Part shown: in pieces, positions 49,248 to 58,774 of the stretch
Position numbering within the stretch: position 1 is the first letter of the stretch
Layout: each line of letters begins with the position of its first letter
Source of the DNA: Gallaecimonas sp045291545
Lineage (GTDB): Bacteria; Pseudomonadota; Gammaproteobacteria; Enterobacterales; Gallaecimonadaceae
Direction: 5' to 3'
Assembly: GCF_045291545.1 (NCBI RefSeq)
Contig: NZ_CP149514.1
Location: 1,302,001 to 1,366,000, forward strand
Length of the DNA: 64,000 bases
Notes under the pieces: generated by a model
Database searches by the model: none
What the model was told of the DNA's origin: nothing
Seen by the model: only the letters and a program-made list of their open reading frames with translations
Program-made: the position numbers and the translations under genes

Positions 49248-49275
49248 TAAAAAAGCCGCGCATAGCGCGGCTTTT
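49248..49275 (+). terminator. Terminator after uspE
   Basis: AAAAAAGCCGCGC and GCGCGGCTTTTT pair around ATA, with a T-rich tail. The ttcA promoter (TATAAT at 49285-49290) lies directly after it. Confidence 0.92.
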
Positions 49276-49321
49276 TGTTTTGCGTATAATATGCGCCCTT
49301 AACGGCCGGTAAGAGGTAGGC

Positions 49322-50230
49322 ATGTCCAGCGCCAAGCAACAATATAACGTCAATAAACTGCAAAAACGGCTGCGCCGTAATGTCGGTCAGGCGATTGCAG
49401 ACTTCAACATGATTGAAGACGGCGATCGCATCATGGTCTGCTTGTCCGGTGGCAAAGACTCCTACACCCTGTTGGAGATCCTGATGAACCTGCAGGCCTC
49501 GGCGCCGGTCAACTTTGAGCTGATTGCCGTTAACCTGGATCAGAAACAGCCGGGCTTTCCTGAGCATGTCTTGCCGAATTATCTGGAGCAACTGGGTATC
49601 CGTTACCAGATAGTCAACGAAGACACCTACTCCATCGTTAAGGAAAAAGTGCCGGAAGGAAAAACCACCTGCTCGCTGTGTTCGCGGCTACGACGCGGCA
49701 TTTTGTATCGCACCGCAACTGAGCTGGCATGCAACAAAATTGCCCTCGGCCACCACCGTGATGACATCTTGGAAACGTTGCTGCTGAACATGTTTTATGG
49801 CGGCAAAATGAAAGCCATGCCACCGAAGCTACTGTCTGATGATGGCCAGCACATGGTGATCCGCCCACTGGCCTATTGCCGTGAAAAAGACATTATTAAG
49901 TACAGTGAGGCTAAAGCCTACCCCATCATTCCGTGCAACCTGTGCGGTTCCCAGCCCAACCTGCAACGCCAGGTTATCAAGGAAATGCTGCAACAGTGGG
50001 ATCGTCAATATCCGGGGCGTATCGAAACCATGTTTAAAGCCCTGCAGAACGTTGTTCCATCCCATCTGGCAGACACGGCGTTGTTTGATTTTAAAGGCTT
50101 GCAAAAAGGCAGCGTGCTGAGCGAAGGGGATCTGGCCTTTGACCGGGAAACTTTTGTCGACCCCACACCTGAGGCCGATGATGGCGTTGCCGTTGATCCG
50201 GCCTTGCAACTGGCCATCAAAGCCCTTTAA
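49322..50230 (+). CDS. ttcA: tRNA 2-thiocytidine(32) synthetase TtcA
   Basis: A 302-residue enzyme that thiolates cytidine 32 of certain tRNAs using ATP and an iron-sulfur cluster. The PP-loop SGGKDSYTL lies near residue 42. Cluster cysteines are in TCSLCSRLRRG (about 118-121) and IPCNLCGSQ (about 206). The GHHRDD motif (about 143) is also present. AAGAGGTAGG precedes the ATG. It is convergent with a minus-strand gene 5 bases away. Confidence 0.97.
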   Translation: MSSAKQQYNVNKLQKRLRRNVGQAIADFNMIEDGDRIMVCLSGGKDSYTLLEILMNLQASAPVNFELIAVNLDQKQPGFPEHVLPNYLEQLGIRYQIVNEDTYSIVKEKVPEGKTTCSLCSRLRRGILYRTATELACNKIALGHHRDDILETLLLNMFYGGKMKAMPPKLLSDDGQHMVIRPLAYCREKDIIKYSEAKAYPIIPCNLCGSQPNLQRQVIKEMLQQWDRQYPGRIETMFKALQNVVPSHLADTALFDFKGLQKGSVLSEGDLAFDRETFVDPTPEADDGVAVDPALQLAIKAL

Positions 50231-50234
50231 CGCC

Positions 50235-50993
50235 CTACCCCTGCATATACCGCCGATTGTGGCGGATCATCTGTAACAGCTCATCGACATAGGCTTGGCC
50301 GCGCTCAGAATAGCGGTCAAGTCCTTGCACCAGCTGTTTTGCCTGGGGTTTTTCACCTTGCAGGCGGGCCTTGGCGCGGATCAACCGTAATTCCAGGTAA
50401 GCACCGTTGGTGTTGATATTGTGAATATAACTGCGCACTGATGCCTGAGGGCTACTAAAACGAGCCACTTCATGGCTGGCGCCGTCGTCACGGGCACGGG
50501 GCACCAGGCCGCAGCCTTTGACATAACACCACTGGCCGAAGAAATTATTGCCGCGAATGGCAAAACGTGACGTGCCCCAAGCCGACTCATTGGCTGCCTG
50601 GGCCAAAACCAACTCCGGTGGCAGCATATCTACCCGGCGTAACAGCATGGTGCGGCCATCATCATCCAAGGGCCAGGCAACATCATAATCGGCCGCCAGG
50701 TTTTGCATCCAGTGCTGCTCTGCCCGGCTGACATGATCTTCACTCAAGAGGCGCTTGAGGCGCTGACGGTCGGCCAGAATACGGGCATTAGCAGCATCCA
50801 CCAAAGGCCGTAAAAAACCGAAAAAGGCTTTTTTCTTTTCCACGATATCCTGGTACTGGCTGAAATCAGGAATATCACTGGTAAACCTGGGCGACTGCCG
50901 AGCCGGACTGAGATCATGCAAGCGAAACCAGACTAATACAGCCAATAGGGTCAGTAGCAGCCAAAGCGGAGGCTTGATAAACCAGGCCTTCAT
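50235..50993 (-). CDS. Bax-like glucosaminidase domain protein
   Basis: A 252-residue protein with an N-terminal membrane anchor or signal (PPLWLLLTLLAVLVWF). The glucosaminidase fold is seen in the catalytic region LPPELVLAQAANESAWGTSRFA, with the glutamate, followed by RGNNFFGQWCYVKGCGLVP. It likely cleaves or binds peptidoglycan in the periplasm. It resembles the E. coli Bax protein. It overlaps the following upstream gene by 4 bases, so the two are co-translated. Confidence 0.9.
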   Translation of the reverse strand: MKAWFIKPPLWLLLTLLAVLVWFRLHDLSPARQSPRFTSDIPDFSQYQDIVEKKKAFFGFLRPLVDAANARILADRQRLKRLLSEDHVSRAEQHWMQNLAADYDVAWPLDDDGRTMLLRRVDMLPPELVLAQAANESAWGTSRFAIRGNNFFGQWCYVKGCGLVPRARDDGASHEVARFSSPQASVRSYIHNINTNGAYLELRLIRAKARLQGEKPQAKQLVQGLDRYSERGQAYVDELLQMIRHNRRYMQG

Positions 50994-51727
50994 GCGTTGA
51001 ACAGGGCCTGCGGTTTATTGACGTTCATTTTCAGCACTACGCCAAACAACTCACGATAAAGAATGCCTTGGCAGCGTAACCAAAAAGGCACTAACCAAAC
51101 CAGAGCAATACCGAACGTTACTATGCCCAGTAAAAAAGTCAGTAACTGGAGTAAAAACAGCAAAATAAAGGGCAATGGGTAGCGCAGGCAGACGCGAATA
51201 GCGGTGACAATGGCCTGGCTTGGTCCCTGTCGTTTATCCGCTACCAGCATCAGCACTGGCCAAACAGCAATATTGATAAAAAGCCCAATAACAATAAACA
51301 CAACGCTACCAAGTACGGTTAGGGCCATGGTCATTAGCGCAGCCAGGCTTAGCAGCGGGCCCCGGCGATACCATAACCACAGCAGTTGTATTGGAGGCTT
51401 TAGGCCAACTACGGTATGCAGCGCGATCATCTGCAGGCCGGCCAGGGCCGGCGCAACCATCGCTACCAGCAACAATTGCGCGAATTGCATTGGCATAGGG
51501 TCAGTTATTTTTAGGCCGCTCATTTCCAGCACCGCCGATAATGCTGCGACCAACATCAGCGTGCCACCGATCAGCAGCAGAGCTGGTGCCAGGATCAGCC
51601 GGCTGGGGCTGGCAACGCCTTGCCAGGCTTCTTTTAATATGGCCTTGCTGTCAATAGAGACAGTGCCTGCCAGCGCCTGTTCGACACTGCCACCGATATG
51701 CATGGTATTGGGCTGTTGGTCAGTCAT
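50990..51727 (-). CDS. Multi-span membrane protein, unknown
   Basis: A 245-residue inner-membrane protein with a soluble N-terminal stretch (about 1-38) and about six hydrophobic segments, for example LILAPALLLIGGTLMLVAAL and AALMTMALTVLGSVVFIVI. The arrangement resembles YciC/BPSS1780-type membrane proteins without known function. It overlaps the glucosaminidase gene by 4 bases and trhO by 8, so it is the middle of a three-gene unit. Confidence 0.75.
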   Translation of the reverse strand: MTDQQPNTMHIGGSVEQALAGTVSIDSKAILKEAWQGVASPSRLILAPALLLIGGTLMLVAALSAVLEMSGLKITDPMPMQFAQLLLVAMVAPALAGLQMIALHTVVGLKPPIQLLWLWYRRGPLLSLAALMTMALTVLGSVVFIVIGLFINIAVWPVLMLVADKRQGPSQAIVTAIRVCLRYPLPFILLFLLQLLTFLLGIVTFGIALVWLVPFWLRCQGILYRELFGVVLKMNVNKPQALFNA

Positions 51728-52691
51728 TATCCTGAATCATCGCTTGTTTGCGGGCTTCCTTTTCGGCTTTGAGGCGCTGTACATCAGCGGCAATGTGGTG
51801 TTGATTTCGCTCTTTTGCCAGGGCAATTTGTTTTTGCCGTTCGGCAAAGCGGGCTTTTTGCTCGTCGCTCATCACATCAAAGCAATAAGGGCAGGCGATA
51901 CCTTTTTGGTATTTCTCTGATGCCATATCCTCGGCACTGATTGGCCGGCGGCAGGCATAGCATTGATCGAAACTGCCTTGTACCAGACCATGGCGAACAG
52001 TAACGCGCTGATCGAATACAAAGCACTCGCCCTGCCACAGGCTGTCAGCTTCCGGTACTTCCTCAAGATATTTGAGGATACCGCCTTCAAGGTGATAAAC
52101 CTCATCAAACCCTTGCTCTTTCAAAAAGGCAGTGGATTTTTCACAGCGGATCCCACCTGTACAAAACATCGCCACCTTTTTATGCTTGCTCGGATCCAGG
52201 TGCTGTTTCACATATTCCGGGAACTCACGAAAGGTAGTGGTCTGCGGGTCTTGGGCGCCTTTAAAGGTACCCACGGCCACCTCATAGTCGTTACGGGTAT
52301 CGACAAGGATCACTTCAGGGTCGCTTATGACGGCGTTCCAGTCTTGGGGTTTGACATAGGTCCCCACCACTTTGCGCGGGTCGATGTCTTCAACGCCCAT
52401 GGTGACAATTTCTTTTTTTAATTTCACCTTGGTGCGGTAGAACGCCTGCTCATCGGCAAAAGATTCCTTGTAGCTCATGCCGGCAAAGACCTCCTGAGCA
52501 TCCAAAAAAACCTTAACAGCGTCGATTCCCTGGCGGGTACCACAAATGGTGCCGTTAATGCCTTCTTTGGCCAGTAGCAAGGTCCCCTTCACATCATGGT
52601 TCAGCATGGTGTCCAACAACGGCTGGCGCAGTGCTTGGTGATCTTGCAGACGAACGAATTTATACAGCGCGGCAACGACGTAAGTGCCCAT
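51720..52691 (-). CDS. trhO: tRNA uridine(34) hydroxylase TrhO (rhodanese domain)
   Basis: A 323-residue protein that hydroxylates U34 of tRNAs to 5-hydroxyuridine in an oxygen-dependent way. The N-terminal acylphosphatase-like part holds LLAKEGINGTICGTRQG. The rhodanese domain (about 125-220) has LVDTRNDYEV and the active-site loop FCTGGIRCEKSTAFL with the catalytic cysteine. A C-terminal zinc-like part (CYACRRPIS, then CPYCFD) follows. It is the first gene of the unit. Confidence 0.95.
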   Translation of the reverse strand: MGTYVVAALYKFVRLQDHQALRQPLLDTMLNHDVKGTLLLAKEGINGTICGTRQGIDAVKVFLDAQEVFAGMSYKESFADEQAFYRTKVKLKKEIVTMGVEDIDPRKVVGTYVKPQDWNAVISDPEVILVDTRNDYEVAVGTFKGAQDPQTTTFREFPEYVKQHLDPSKHKKVAMFCTGGIRCEKSTAFLKEQGFDEVYHLEGGILKYLEEVPEADSLWQGECFVFDQRVTVRHGLVQGSFDQCYACRRPISAEDMASEKYQKGIACPYCFDVMSDEQKARFAERQKQIALAKERNQHHIAADVQRLKAEKEARKQAMIQDND

Positions 52692-52782
52692 TAGAACATA
52701 CCTCTTTTATGCTCACCGACCCGTAAAGCCGGCGCAAAAATGACTCTGTTTGTAGCCAGTACCGGGCTACAGGGCCGGCATT

Positions 52783-53403
52783 CTACCAGAAAAGGCCGGC
52801 AATGAGGCGTACTGCCAGTATCAGCAGGAAAACTCCCAGGATGCGATCCAGCCAGTAACCCTTGGCAGCCAGAAAGCGGCCTAATGAACCGGTGGTCAGT
52901 AATATTGATAAGGTGGTAAACCATAGGCCGGTGGCAATGGCCAGATAGGCGGAGATCCCCACCATTTGCAAGTCAGTCGGTGTTACCTGTAATACCGACC
53001 CGAACAGCGCAAGAAAAAACAATGTCGCTTTTGGGTTCAGGGCATTGGTAAAAAAGCCGCGCCGAAAGGCGACTAGCGTGCCTGGCTGCTCGCCCTGTTC
53101 AGCACTGAGTGGAATCCCCTGCCCTGAACGAAGGGCGCCATACCCCATCCAGCCAAGATATACACCGGCTATCAGAGTAAAGGCCACTTCCAGGCTGTGG
53201 TGGGTTTTTAACAGCAAGGCGACACCGGCCCAGGTATAGGTCATGTGGATCAGGATGCCGGTGCCAATGCCAGCGGCAACGGCAATGCCGGTACGTCGGC
53301 CAAAGGCAATGGCATGACGGCTGACCACGGCAAAGTCTGGACCAGGGCTGACAACCGCCAGTGCATGGGCCAAAGCCAGTAAAAAGAACTGCGATAAGGT
53401 CAT
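52783..53403 (-). CDS. LysE/RhtB family amino acid exporter
   Basis: A 206-residue inner-membrane protein with about six helices. The family start pattern is present (FFLLALAHALAVVSPGPDFAVV), as is GIAVAAGIGTGILIHMTYTW. Members export amino acids such as threonine, homoserine or leucine; the substrate here is unknown. The start (53403) faces potA across about 107 bases, which should hold two divergent promoters. Confidence 0.9.
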   Translation of the reverse strand: MTLSQFFLLALAHALAVVSPGPDFAVVSRHAIAFGRRTGIAVAAGIGTGILIHMTYTWAGVALLLKTHHSLEVAFTLIAGVYLGWMGYGALRSGQGIPLSAEQGEQPGTLVAFRRGFFTNALNPKATLFFLALFGSVLQVTPTDLQMVGISAYLAIATGLWFTTLSILLTTGSLGRFLAAKGYWLDRILGVFLLILAVRLIAGLFW

Positions 53404-53510
53404 GGCAACGTCTTAGCAATAGTTAAAGAACCGCATTTTTACCGTTAATGGCCTTATCAGTGCCAGTCCCTTTTATTAAAATGCGCCTTTTGCGCTGGAT
53501 TTTATCGCCT

Positions 53511-54614
53511 ATGCCAACAACTGCTGTACAACAGACTGACATGGTGGTGCTCAGTGGCCTGAGCAAGCACTTTGACGACAAGGCAGTGCTCAATAACCTT
53601 GATCTGCAGATCCGTGATGGTGAATTTTTTACGCTGTTGGGACCGTCGGGTTGCGGTAAAACCACGGCCCTGCGACTGATAGCCGGCCTGGAAACGGCCG
53701 ACCAGGGGCATATCACCATTGATGGTCGTGATGTAACTGCACTACCGGCAGAAAAACGTAGCGTCAATACGGTTTTTCAAAGCTACGCGCTGTTTCCGCA
53801 CATGTCAGTGTTTGAAAATGTCGCTTTTGGCCTGCGTATGCAAAAAGTGGCCGAAGCGGATATTGCCCAGCGGGTGAATGATGCTCTGAAAATGGTGCAG
53901 CTCGACGGCTTTGCTGGGCGCAAGCCACACCAGTTATCCGGTGGCCAGCAGCAGCGGGTTGCCATCGCCCGCGCGGTAGTCAACAAACCGCGGGTGCTGC
54001 TATTGGATGAGCCCCTGTCGGCACTGGATTACAAGCTGCGTAAAACCATGCAGTGGGAACTCAAGCAATTGCAACGCCGCCTGGGTATTACCTTTATTTT
54101 TGTTACCCACGATCAGGAAGAAGCCCTGTCCATGTCAGACCGCATCGCGGTAATGAATAACGGCAAGGTGGAACAGCTTGGCACACCTCGACAGATCTAT
54201 GAAACACCGGCCAGCCTGTTTGTGGCCCGCTTTATTGGGGAGATCAACGTTTTTGATGCCCAGGTGACGGGCCATGACGGCAAGCAGTTGCTGGTCAACA
54301 TGCTGGGCAAACCTTTCAGGGTAAACGGCAAGGTGGCACACGCCCCCGGCAGCGCTGTCAAAGTCCTGCTGCGGCCCGAAGATCTGCGCCTCGACGCTGT
54401 CAGTGCTGACGAAGGCCTGGCGGGGCGGATCATTGAGCGCACATACAAAGGTGCCACCCTGGATTCGCTGGTTGAGCTGGCAGATGGCAGTCGCATTCAG
54501 GTATCGGAATTTTTTGATGAGGACGACCCGGATTTTGACTACAGCCTCAACGAGCCGGTAACGGTGAGTTGGGTGGCGCAATGGGAAGTGGTGCTGGCCG
54601 ATGAGCAGGTTTAA
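53511..54614 (+). CDS. potA: Polyamine ABC transporter ATP-binding protein
   Basis: A 367-residue cytoplasmic ATPase of the PotA/PotG type. Walker A is GPSGCGKTT (about 44), the Q-loop follows in VFQSYALFPHM, the signature is LSGGQQQRVAIARA and Walker B is VLLLDEPLSALD. A C-terminal TOBE/OB region (about 280-365) completes it. The ATG at 53511 fits homologues; an upstream in-frame start (53448) would add a hydrophobic leader and is unlikely. The gene overlaps potB by 14 bases. Confidence 0.92.
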   Translation: MPTTAVQQTDMVVLSGLSKHFDDKAVLNNLDLQIRDGEFFTLLGPSGCGKTTALRLIAGLETADQGHITIDGRDVTALPAEKRSVNTVFQSYALFPHMSVFENVAFGLRMQKVAEADIAQRVNDALKMVQLDGFAGRKPHQLSGGQQQRVAIARAVVNKPRVLLLDEPLSALDYKLRKTMQWELKQLQRRLGITFIFVTHDQEEALSMSDRIAVMNNGKVEQLGTPRQIYETPASLFVARFIGEINVFDAQVTGHDGKQLLVNMLGKPFRVNGKVAHAPGSAVKVLLRPEDLRLDAVSADEGLAGRIIERTYKGATLDSLVELADGSRIQVSEFFDEDDPDFDYSLNEPVTVSWVAQWEVVLADEQV

Positions 54615-55461
54615 GGAGTTTCGCTTCTGGGCTGTGGGGCTGATCAGCATTTGGCTGCTGACTTTTGTGCTGCTGCCGAATCTGATGATTGTGGCCTCCA
54701 GTGTGATGAGTAAAGGCGAGGTCAGCCTGGTTACCCTGCCCTTTAGTGTAGAAAGCTATAAGCGGTTACTTAACCCTATCTACGCCGAGGTACTGTGGCT
54801 GTCGTTTAAATTGTCGGCCATTGCCACCCTGTTGTGTTTGCTGATTGGTTACCCTTTTGCCGCAGCCATTGCCCGGCTGAGTCCACGCTGGCGCGGCATT
54901 ATGCTGTTTTTGGTGGTGGTGCCGTTTTGGACCAACAGCCTCATTCGCACTTATGCCATTAAAATTCTGCTGGGTAAAAAAGGCCTGCTGAATGACATGC
55001 TGCTGGCCACGGGCCTCAGTGACCATGCCATCGGCTTTTTATACAGCAACTTTGCGGTGATATTCGGGCTGGTTTATGTGCTGTTGCCCTTTATGGTTCT
55101 GCCGCTTTACAGCGCCATTGAAAAACTCGATGGCCGGTTGTTTGAAGCGGCCAGAGATCTGGGAGCCGGCAAATGGCGCACCTTTTTACATGTCGAGCTG
55201 CCGCTGACGACACCGGGCATTATCGCCGGTTGTTTGCTGGTATTTTTGCCAGCGATGGGCATGTTTTATGTCTCGGATCTGCTCGGTGGAGCAAAAGACA
55301 TGCTGGTCGGTAACATCATCAAGCGGCAAATCCTGCTGGTACAGGACTGGCCCTTTGGCTCGGCAGCCAGCGTGGTGATCACCGTCTTTATGGCGTTGCT
55401 GTTATGGCTTTACTGGCAAGCGGCAAAACGCATCAACCGCAAGGAGGCGTGGGATGGCTAA
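54601..55461 (+). CDS. potB: Polyamine ABC transporter permease PotB
   Basis: A 286-residue membrane protein with six helices and the ABC permease EAA loop EAARDLGAGKWRTFLHVELP (about 181-200). Together with PotC it forms the channel for spermidine or putrescine import. It overlaps potA by 14 and potC by 8 bases. Confidence 0.92.
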   Translation: MSRFKEFRFWAVGLISIWLLTFVLLPNLMIVASSVMSKGEVSLVTLPFSVESYKRLLNPIYAEVLWLSFKLSAIATLLCLLIGYPFAAAIARLSPRWRGIMLFLVVVPFWTNSLIRTYAIKILLGKKGLLNDMLLATGLSDHAIGFLYSNFAVIFGLVYVLLPFMVLPLYSAIEKLDGRLFEAARDLGAGKWRTFLHVELPLTTPGIIAGCLLVFLPAMGMFYVSDLLGGAKDMLVGNIIKRQILLVQDWPFGSAASVVITVFMALLLWLYWQAAKRINRKEAWDG

Positions 55462-56221
55462 ATGGTTGCGTTACCTGATGCTGAGCCTGGTATTGGTCTA
55501 CCTTTATGTGCCTATTGGCATTCTGGTCGTCAATGCTTTTAACAAACAACGTTTTGGCTTGTTCTGGCAAGGCTTTACCTGGCAGTGGTTTGAGAAACTG
55601 GCGCATAATCACGGCCTCATTGAAGCAGCCTGGCATTCCTTGCTGATCGCCTTTTTGGCGGCAGCCTTTGCTGGCCTGATCGGCACTTTGGCTGCAGTGG
55701 CACTGTTTCGTTACCAGTTTCGCGGTAAGGGGCTGCTGTCAGCGTTGCTGTTTGTCGTCATGATGTCGCCGGATATTGTTATGGCGGTATCGTTTTTGGC
55801 GCTGTTTGTGCTGATTGGCCTGGGCCAGGGGTTCTGGCCGTTGCTGTTTGCGCATATTACGTTTTGCCTGCCTTTTGTGGTGGTTACGGTATATTCGCGA
55901 CTGCGAGGCTTTGATCTGAGCATGCTGGAAGCCGCGCGCGACCTCGGTGCCACGGAATTTACGGTCTTTCGCAAGGTGTTAATGCCACTGGCGCGCCCGG
56001 CCATCATTGGTGGCTGGCTGCTCAGTTTCACCTTGTCGCTGGATGACGTCATTATTTCCAGTTTTGTCACCGGGCCAAGCTTTGATGTGTTGCCCATCAA
56101 GATCTATTCCATGGTCAAGGTGGGAGTGTCACCGGAAGTAAATGCACTGGCGGTGCTGATGCTCGGCGCATCACTGCTGTTGGTACTGGTATCCCATTGG
56201 TTGATGAGGGACAAAAAATGA
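55454..56221 (+). CDS. potC: Polyamine ABC transporter permease PotC
   Basis: A 255-residue six-helix permease with the EAA loop EAARDLGATEFTVFRKVLMP (about 159-178) and the downstream LSLDDVIISSFVTGP, typical of PotC. It overlaps potD by 4 bases (ATGA). Confidence 0.92.
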   Translation: MAKWLRYLMLSLVLVYLYVPIGILVVNAFNKQRFGLFWQGFTWQWFEKLAHNHGLIEAAWHSLLIAFLAAAFAGLIGTLAAVALFRYQFRGKGLLSALLFVVMMSPDIVMAVSFLALFVLIGLGQGFWPLLFAHITFCLPFVVVTVYSRLRGFDLSMLEAARDLGATEFTVFRKVLMPLARPAIIGGWLLSFTLSLDDVIISSFVTGPSFDVLPIKIYSMVKVGVSPEVNALAVLMLGASLLLVLVSHWLMRDKK

Positions 56222-57252
56222 AGCACTTTTTTTCTGCGGCGACGCTGGCGCTGAGCGTCAGCCTGTCAGCTCATGCAAGTGACAAGCAACTGAACCTGTA
56301 TACCTGGTCTGAATATATTCCACAGGACGTACTGAACCAGTTCACCAAAGAAACCGGTATCGAGGTGAATGTCACCACCTATGAGTCTAACGAGGCCATG
56401 TTTGCCAAGCTCAAGCTGACGCACGGTAAAGGCTACGATGTGGTGGTGCCGTCAACTTATTACATCAGCATGATGGCCAAAGATGGCTTGTTGCAAAAGC
56501 TGGACAAAAGTGCCCTGAGCAACTTTAAAAACTTGGATCCAAGCCTGCTGAATAAGTCCTATGACCCAGCTAACCAGTATTCTGTGCCCTACTTCTGGGG
56601 GTCAACGGCTATTGGCGTCAATGCTGATGTGATTGATCCGAAAACCATCACCAGCTGGAAAGATCTGTTTAACCCGAAATACAAGGGCCAACTACTGCTG
56701 ACCGACGATGTCCGGGAAGTGTTTCAAATTGGCTTGGTACTCAATGGCTACTCTGCTAATGCCACCAGCGAGGCGCAGATCAAGCAAGCCTATGAAACCC
56801 TCAAGCCTCTGGTTGCCAATACCCAGGTCTTTAACTCAGATGCGCCGCGCATGCCTTACCTGTCGGGTGATGTGAATATTGGCATGATCTGGAATGGTGA
56901 GGCCTACATGGCCAACCAGGAAGGAGGCCATATCGCCTATATCTACCCCAAAGAAGGGGCGATTTTCTGGATTGATTCTTTCGCCATCCCGAGTGGGGCA
57001 GAACACGTGACGGCCGCGAACAAGTTTATCAACTTTATGATGCGCCCCGAAGTTGCCAAGGCCTGTGTGGAATATGTCGGCTATGCCACCCCGAACGTAC
57101 CGGGCCGGGCGTTGTTGCCGAAAAAACTCCGTGACTCAAGCATTATCTTCCCGGACAAGGAAACGGTCGCAAAAGGCCAGTTCCAAACTGACGTTGGTGA
57201 TGCCATTGGCATTTATGAAAAGTACTGGACGAAATTGAAGACCGGTCACTGA
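56218..57252 (+). CDS. potD: Spermidine/putrescine-binding periplasmic protein PotD
   Basis: A 344-residue periplasmic solute-binding protein with a signal peptide (AATLALSVSLSAHA). LNLYTWSEYIPQDVLNQF and YDVVVPSTYYISMMAKDGLL follow, then VPYFWGSTAIGVN and IGMIWNGEAYMAN, all PotD-like. Aromatic residues that would cage the polyamine are present (W, Y in these segments). The start at 56218 overlaps the potC stop. It completes a potABCD operon for polyamine uptake; whether spermidine or putrescine is preferred cannot be told. Confidence 0.93.
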   Translation: MKHFFSAATLALSVSLSAHASDKQLNLYTWSEYIPQDVLNQFTKETGIEVNVTTYESNEAMFAKLKLTHGKGYDVVVPSTYYISMMAKDGLLQKLDKSALSNFKNLDPSLLNKSYDPANQYSVPYFWGSTAIGVNADVIDPKTITSWKDLFNPKYKGQLLLTDDVREVFQIGLVLNGYSANATSEAQIKQAYETLKPLVANTQVFNSDAPRMPYLSGDVNIGMIWNGEAYMANQEGGHIAYIYPKEGAIFWIDSFAIPSGAEHVTAANKFINFMMRPEVAKACVEYVGYATPNVPGRALLPKKLRDSSIIFPDKETVAKGQFQTDVGDAIGIYEKYWTKLKTGH

Positions 57253-57280
57253 AAAAAGCACCCGCAAGGGTGCTTTTTTA
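57253..57280. terminator. Bidirectional terminator between potD and cobB
   Basis: AAAAAAGCACCC and GGGTGCTTTTTT pair around GCAA. A and T runs on both sides let it serve both convergent genes; it overlaps the cobB stop codon. Confidence 0.92.
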
Positions 57281-57985
57281 TTTGCAGAGGGTTTCGACTA
57301 GAGCCGGCACCAGCTCCGAGGCAGGGCCACGTTGATGGTCAGCAAAACGGTCGCTGACCTCTGACCAATCGTTGTTGATTTCAATGGTGTGGGCGCCTTG
57401 CTGGCGCGCCTCATCAACAAAACCGGCTGCCGGATAAACGTGCCCGGATGTGCCGATGGCAATAAAAAGATCGCACTGGGCCAGAGCATGAAAAATGCGA
57501 TCCAGCCCCAGCGGCATTTCGCCGAACCAAACCACATGCGGGCGTAAAGGCCGGGCTGGCACACAACAGGTACAAAGGCTGTGTTCATCCAGTGGCGCGG
57601 TGACGGTGAACAGCTGGCCACTGCCGGTACAACGGGCTTTTTGCAGCTCGCCGTGCATGTGCAGCAGGTGCCGGGAGCCTGCCCGCTCATGCAGATCATC
57701 GATATTTTGGGTAATGATCAAGGTACTGGGGTGGCATTGCTCCAGTTTTGCCAGCGCCTGATGGGCTGCATTGGGGCTGACATTGGGTAGCTCGGCACGG
57801 CGGGCATTATAAAAGCGGTGCACCAAGGCCGGATCACGAGCGAAAGCCTCGGGAGTGGCAACATCTTCGAGCCGGTGAGACTCCCACAGACCGCCCTGGT
57901 CGCGAAAGGTTTTGATCCCAGACTCGGCGCTGATACCGGCACCGGTCAGTACCACAATATGGTTGTATGTTGTTTTGTTTTTCAC
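57278..57985 (-). CDS. cobB: NAD-dependent protein deacylase CobB (sirtuin)
   Basis: A 235-residue class III sirtuin. NAD-binding GAGISAESGIKTFR lies near residue 15, the catalytic HGEL histidine in HMHGELQKARC and TQNIDDLHERAG before it. Tyr and Arg of the YNARR segment mark the desuccinylase/demalonylase type. Two zinc-like cysteine pairs are partly present (RCTGSG, CTCC). The GTG start at 57985 is preferred because AGGA lies 6 bases upstream; an in-frame ATG at 58069 would add 28 residues. CobB activates Acs by deacetylation, which fits the acetate genes next door. Confidence 0.92.
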   Translation of the reverse strand: MKNKTTYNHIVVLTGAGISAESGIKTFRDQGGLWESHRLEDVATPEAFARDPALVHRFYNARRAELPNVSPNAAHQALAKLEQCHPSTLIITQNIDDLHERAGSRHLLHMHGELQKARCTGSGQLFTVTAPLDEHSLCTCCVPARPLRPHVVWFGEMPLGLDRIFHALAQCDLFIAIGTSGHVYPAAGFVDEARQQGAHTIEINNDWSEVSDRFADHQRGPASELVPALVETLCK

Positions 57986-58123
57986 CGTTCGTCCTGAAAA
58001 CCATAGTTCGTCCCATAGTGCCACAGCCTCAGCATAACTGCTGCCTGCCCTATTGTGACTTTTTTTCATCAGCGCCAGCCGATACACTCAACATTGGCTG
58101 CTAAGTGGAATAGCGAATACATC

Positions 58124-58774
58124 ATGAATCAGGTTGATATTCTCATTGCTGACGATCACCCGCTGTTTCGCACGGCCATTGGCCAGATCCTGACGCTATC
58201 TCTGGCTGACGCCAGTATTCGTGAAGCTTGTGACGTAGCGGCACTGGATAAAGCCATTGCCGACAAATTACCGGATCTGGTGCTGCTGGATCTGACTATG
58301 CCGGGGGCGAATGGTTTTTCCAGCCTTATTCAACTGCGCGAGCACTACCCTGCCTTGCCGATCATTGTTGTTTCTGCCCACGAAGATGCGACCAGTATTT
58401 CCAAGGCCCTGCATTTTGGCGCCGCTGGCTTTGTGCCGAAAAGCGCCGATCCGCAAGCCATTACCCAGGCCATTAACCAGGTCTTGGCCGGCGACAACTG
58501 GTTTCCGCCGGATGTGGCCATTGTGGCTCCCAGTGATGACGAGTCGCGACTGGCACAAGGACTGGCGGCACTGACGCCACAACAGTACAAGGTACTGGTG
58601 ATGTTTGCTGATGGCTTGCTCAACAAGCAGATAGCGTATGAGCTGGGTGTCTCGGAAGCCACCATCAAGGCGCATGCTACTGCGATTTTCCGTAAACTGG
58701 ATGTGCGTACCCGTACCCAGGCGGTCATTGCTTTGCAGAGTTTCGCGCCAGCGCCTGATCCATCATGGCCCTGA
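58124..58774 (+). CDS. crbR: LuxR-type response regulator CrbR
   Basis: A 216-residue regulator with a receiver domain (about 5-120; phosphorylated aspartate near residue 56 in LVLLDLTMP, acidic pair DD in LIADDHP, lysine in FVPKSAD) and a LuxR helix-turn-helix (LTPQQYKVLVMFADGL to VSEATIKAHATAIFRKL, about 150-200). With the SSS-fused kinase next to it and actP nearby it matches CrbR, the regulator of acetyl-CoA synthetase in Vibrio and Pseudomonas. The last 50 bases overlap the convergent crbS gene. Confidence 0.88.
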   Translation: MNQVDILIADDHPLFRTAIGQILTLSLADASIREACDVAALDKAIADKLPDLVLLDLTMPGANGFSSLIQLREHYPALPIIVVSAHEDATSISKALHFGAAGFVPKSADPQAITQAINQVLAGDNWFPPDVAIVAPSDDESRLAQGLAALTPQQYKVLVMFADGLLNKQIAYELGVSEATIKAHATAIFRKLDVRTRTQAVIALQSFAPAPDPSWP

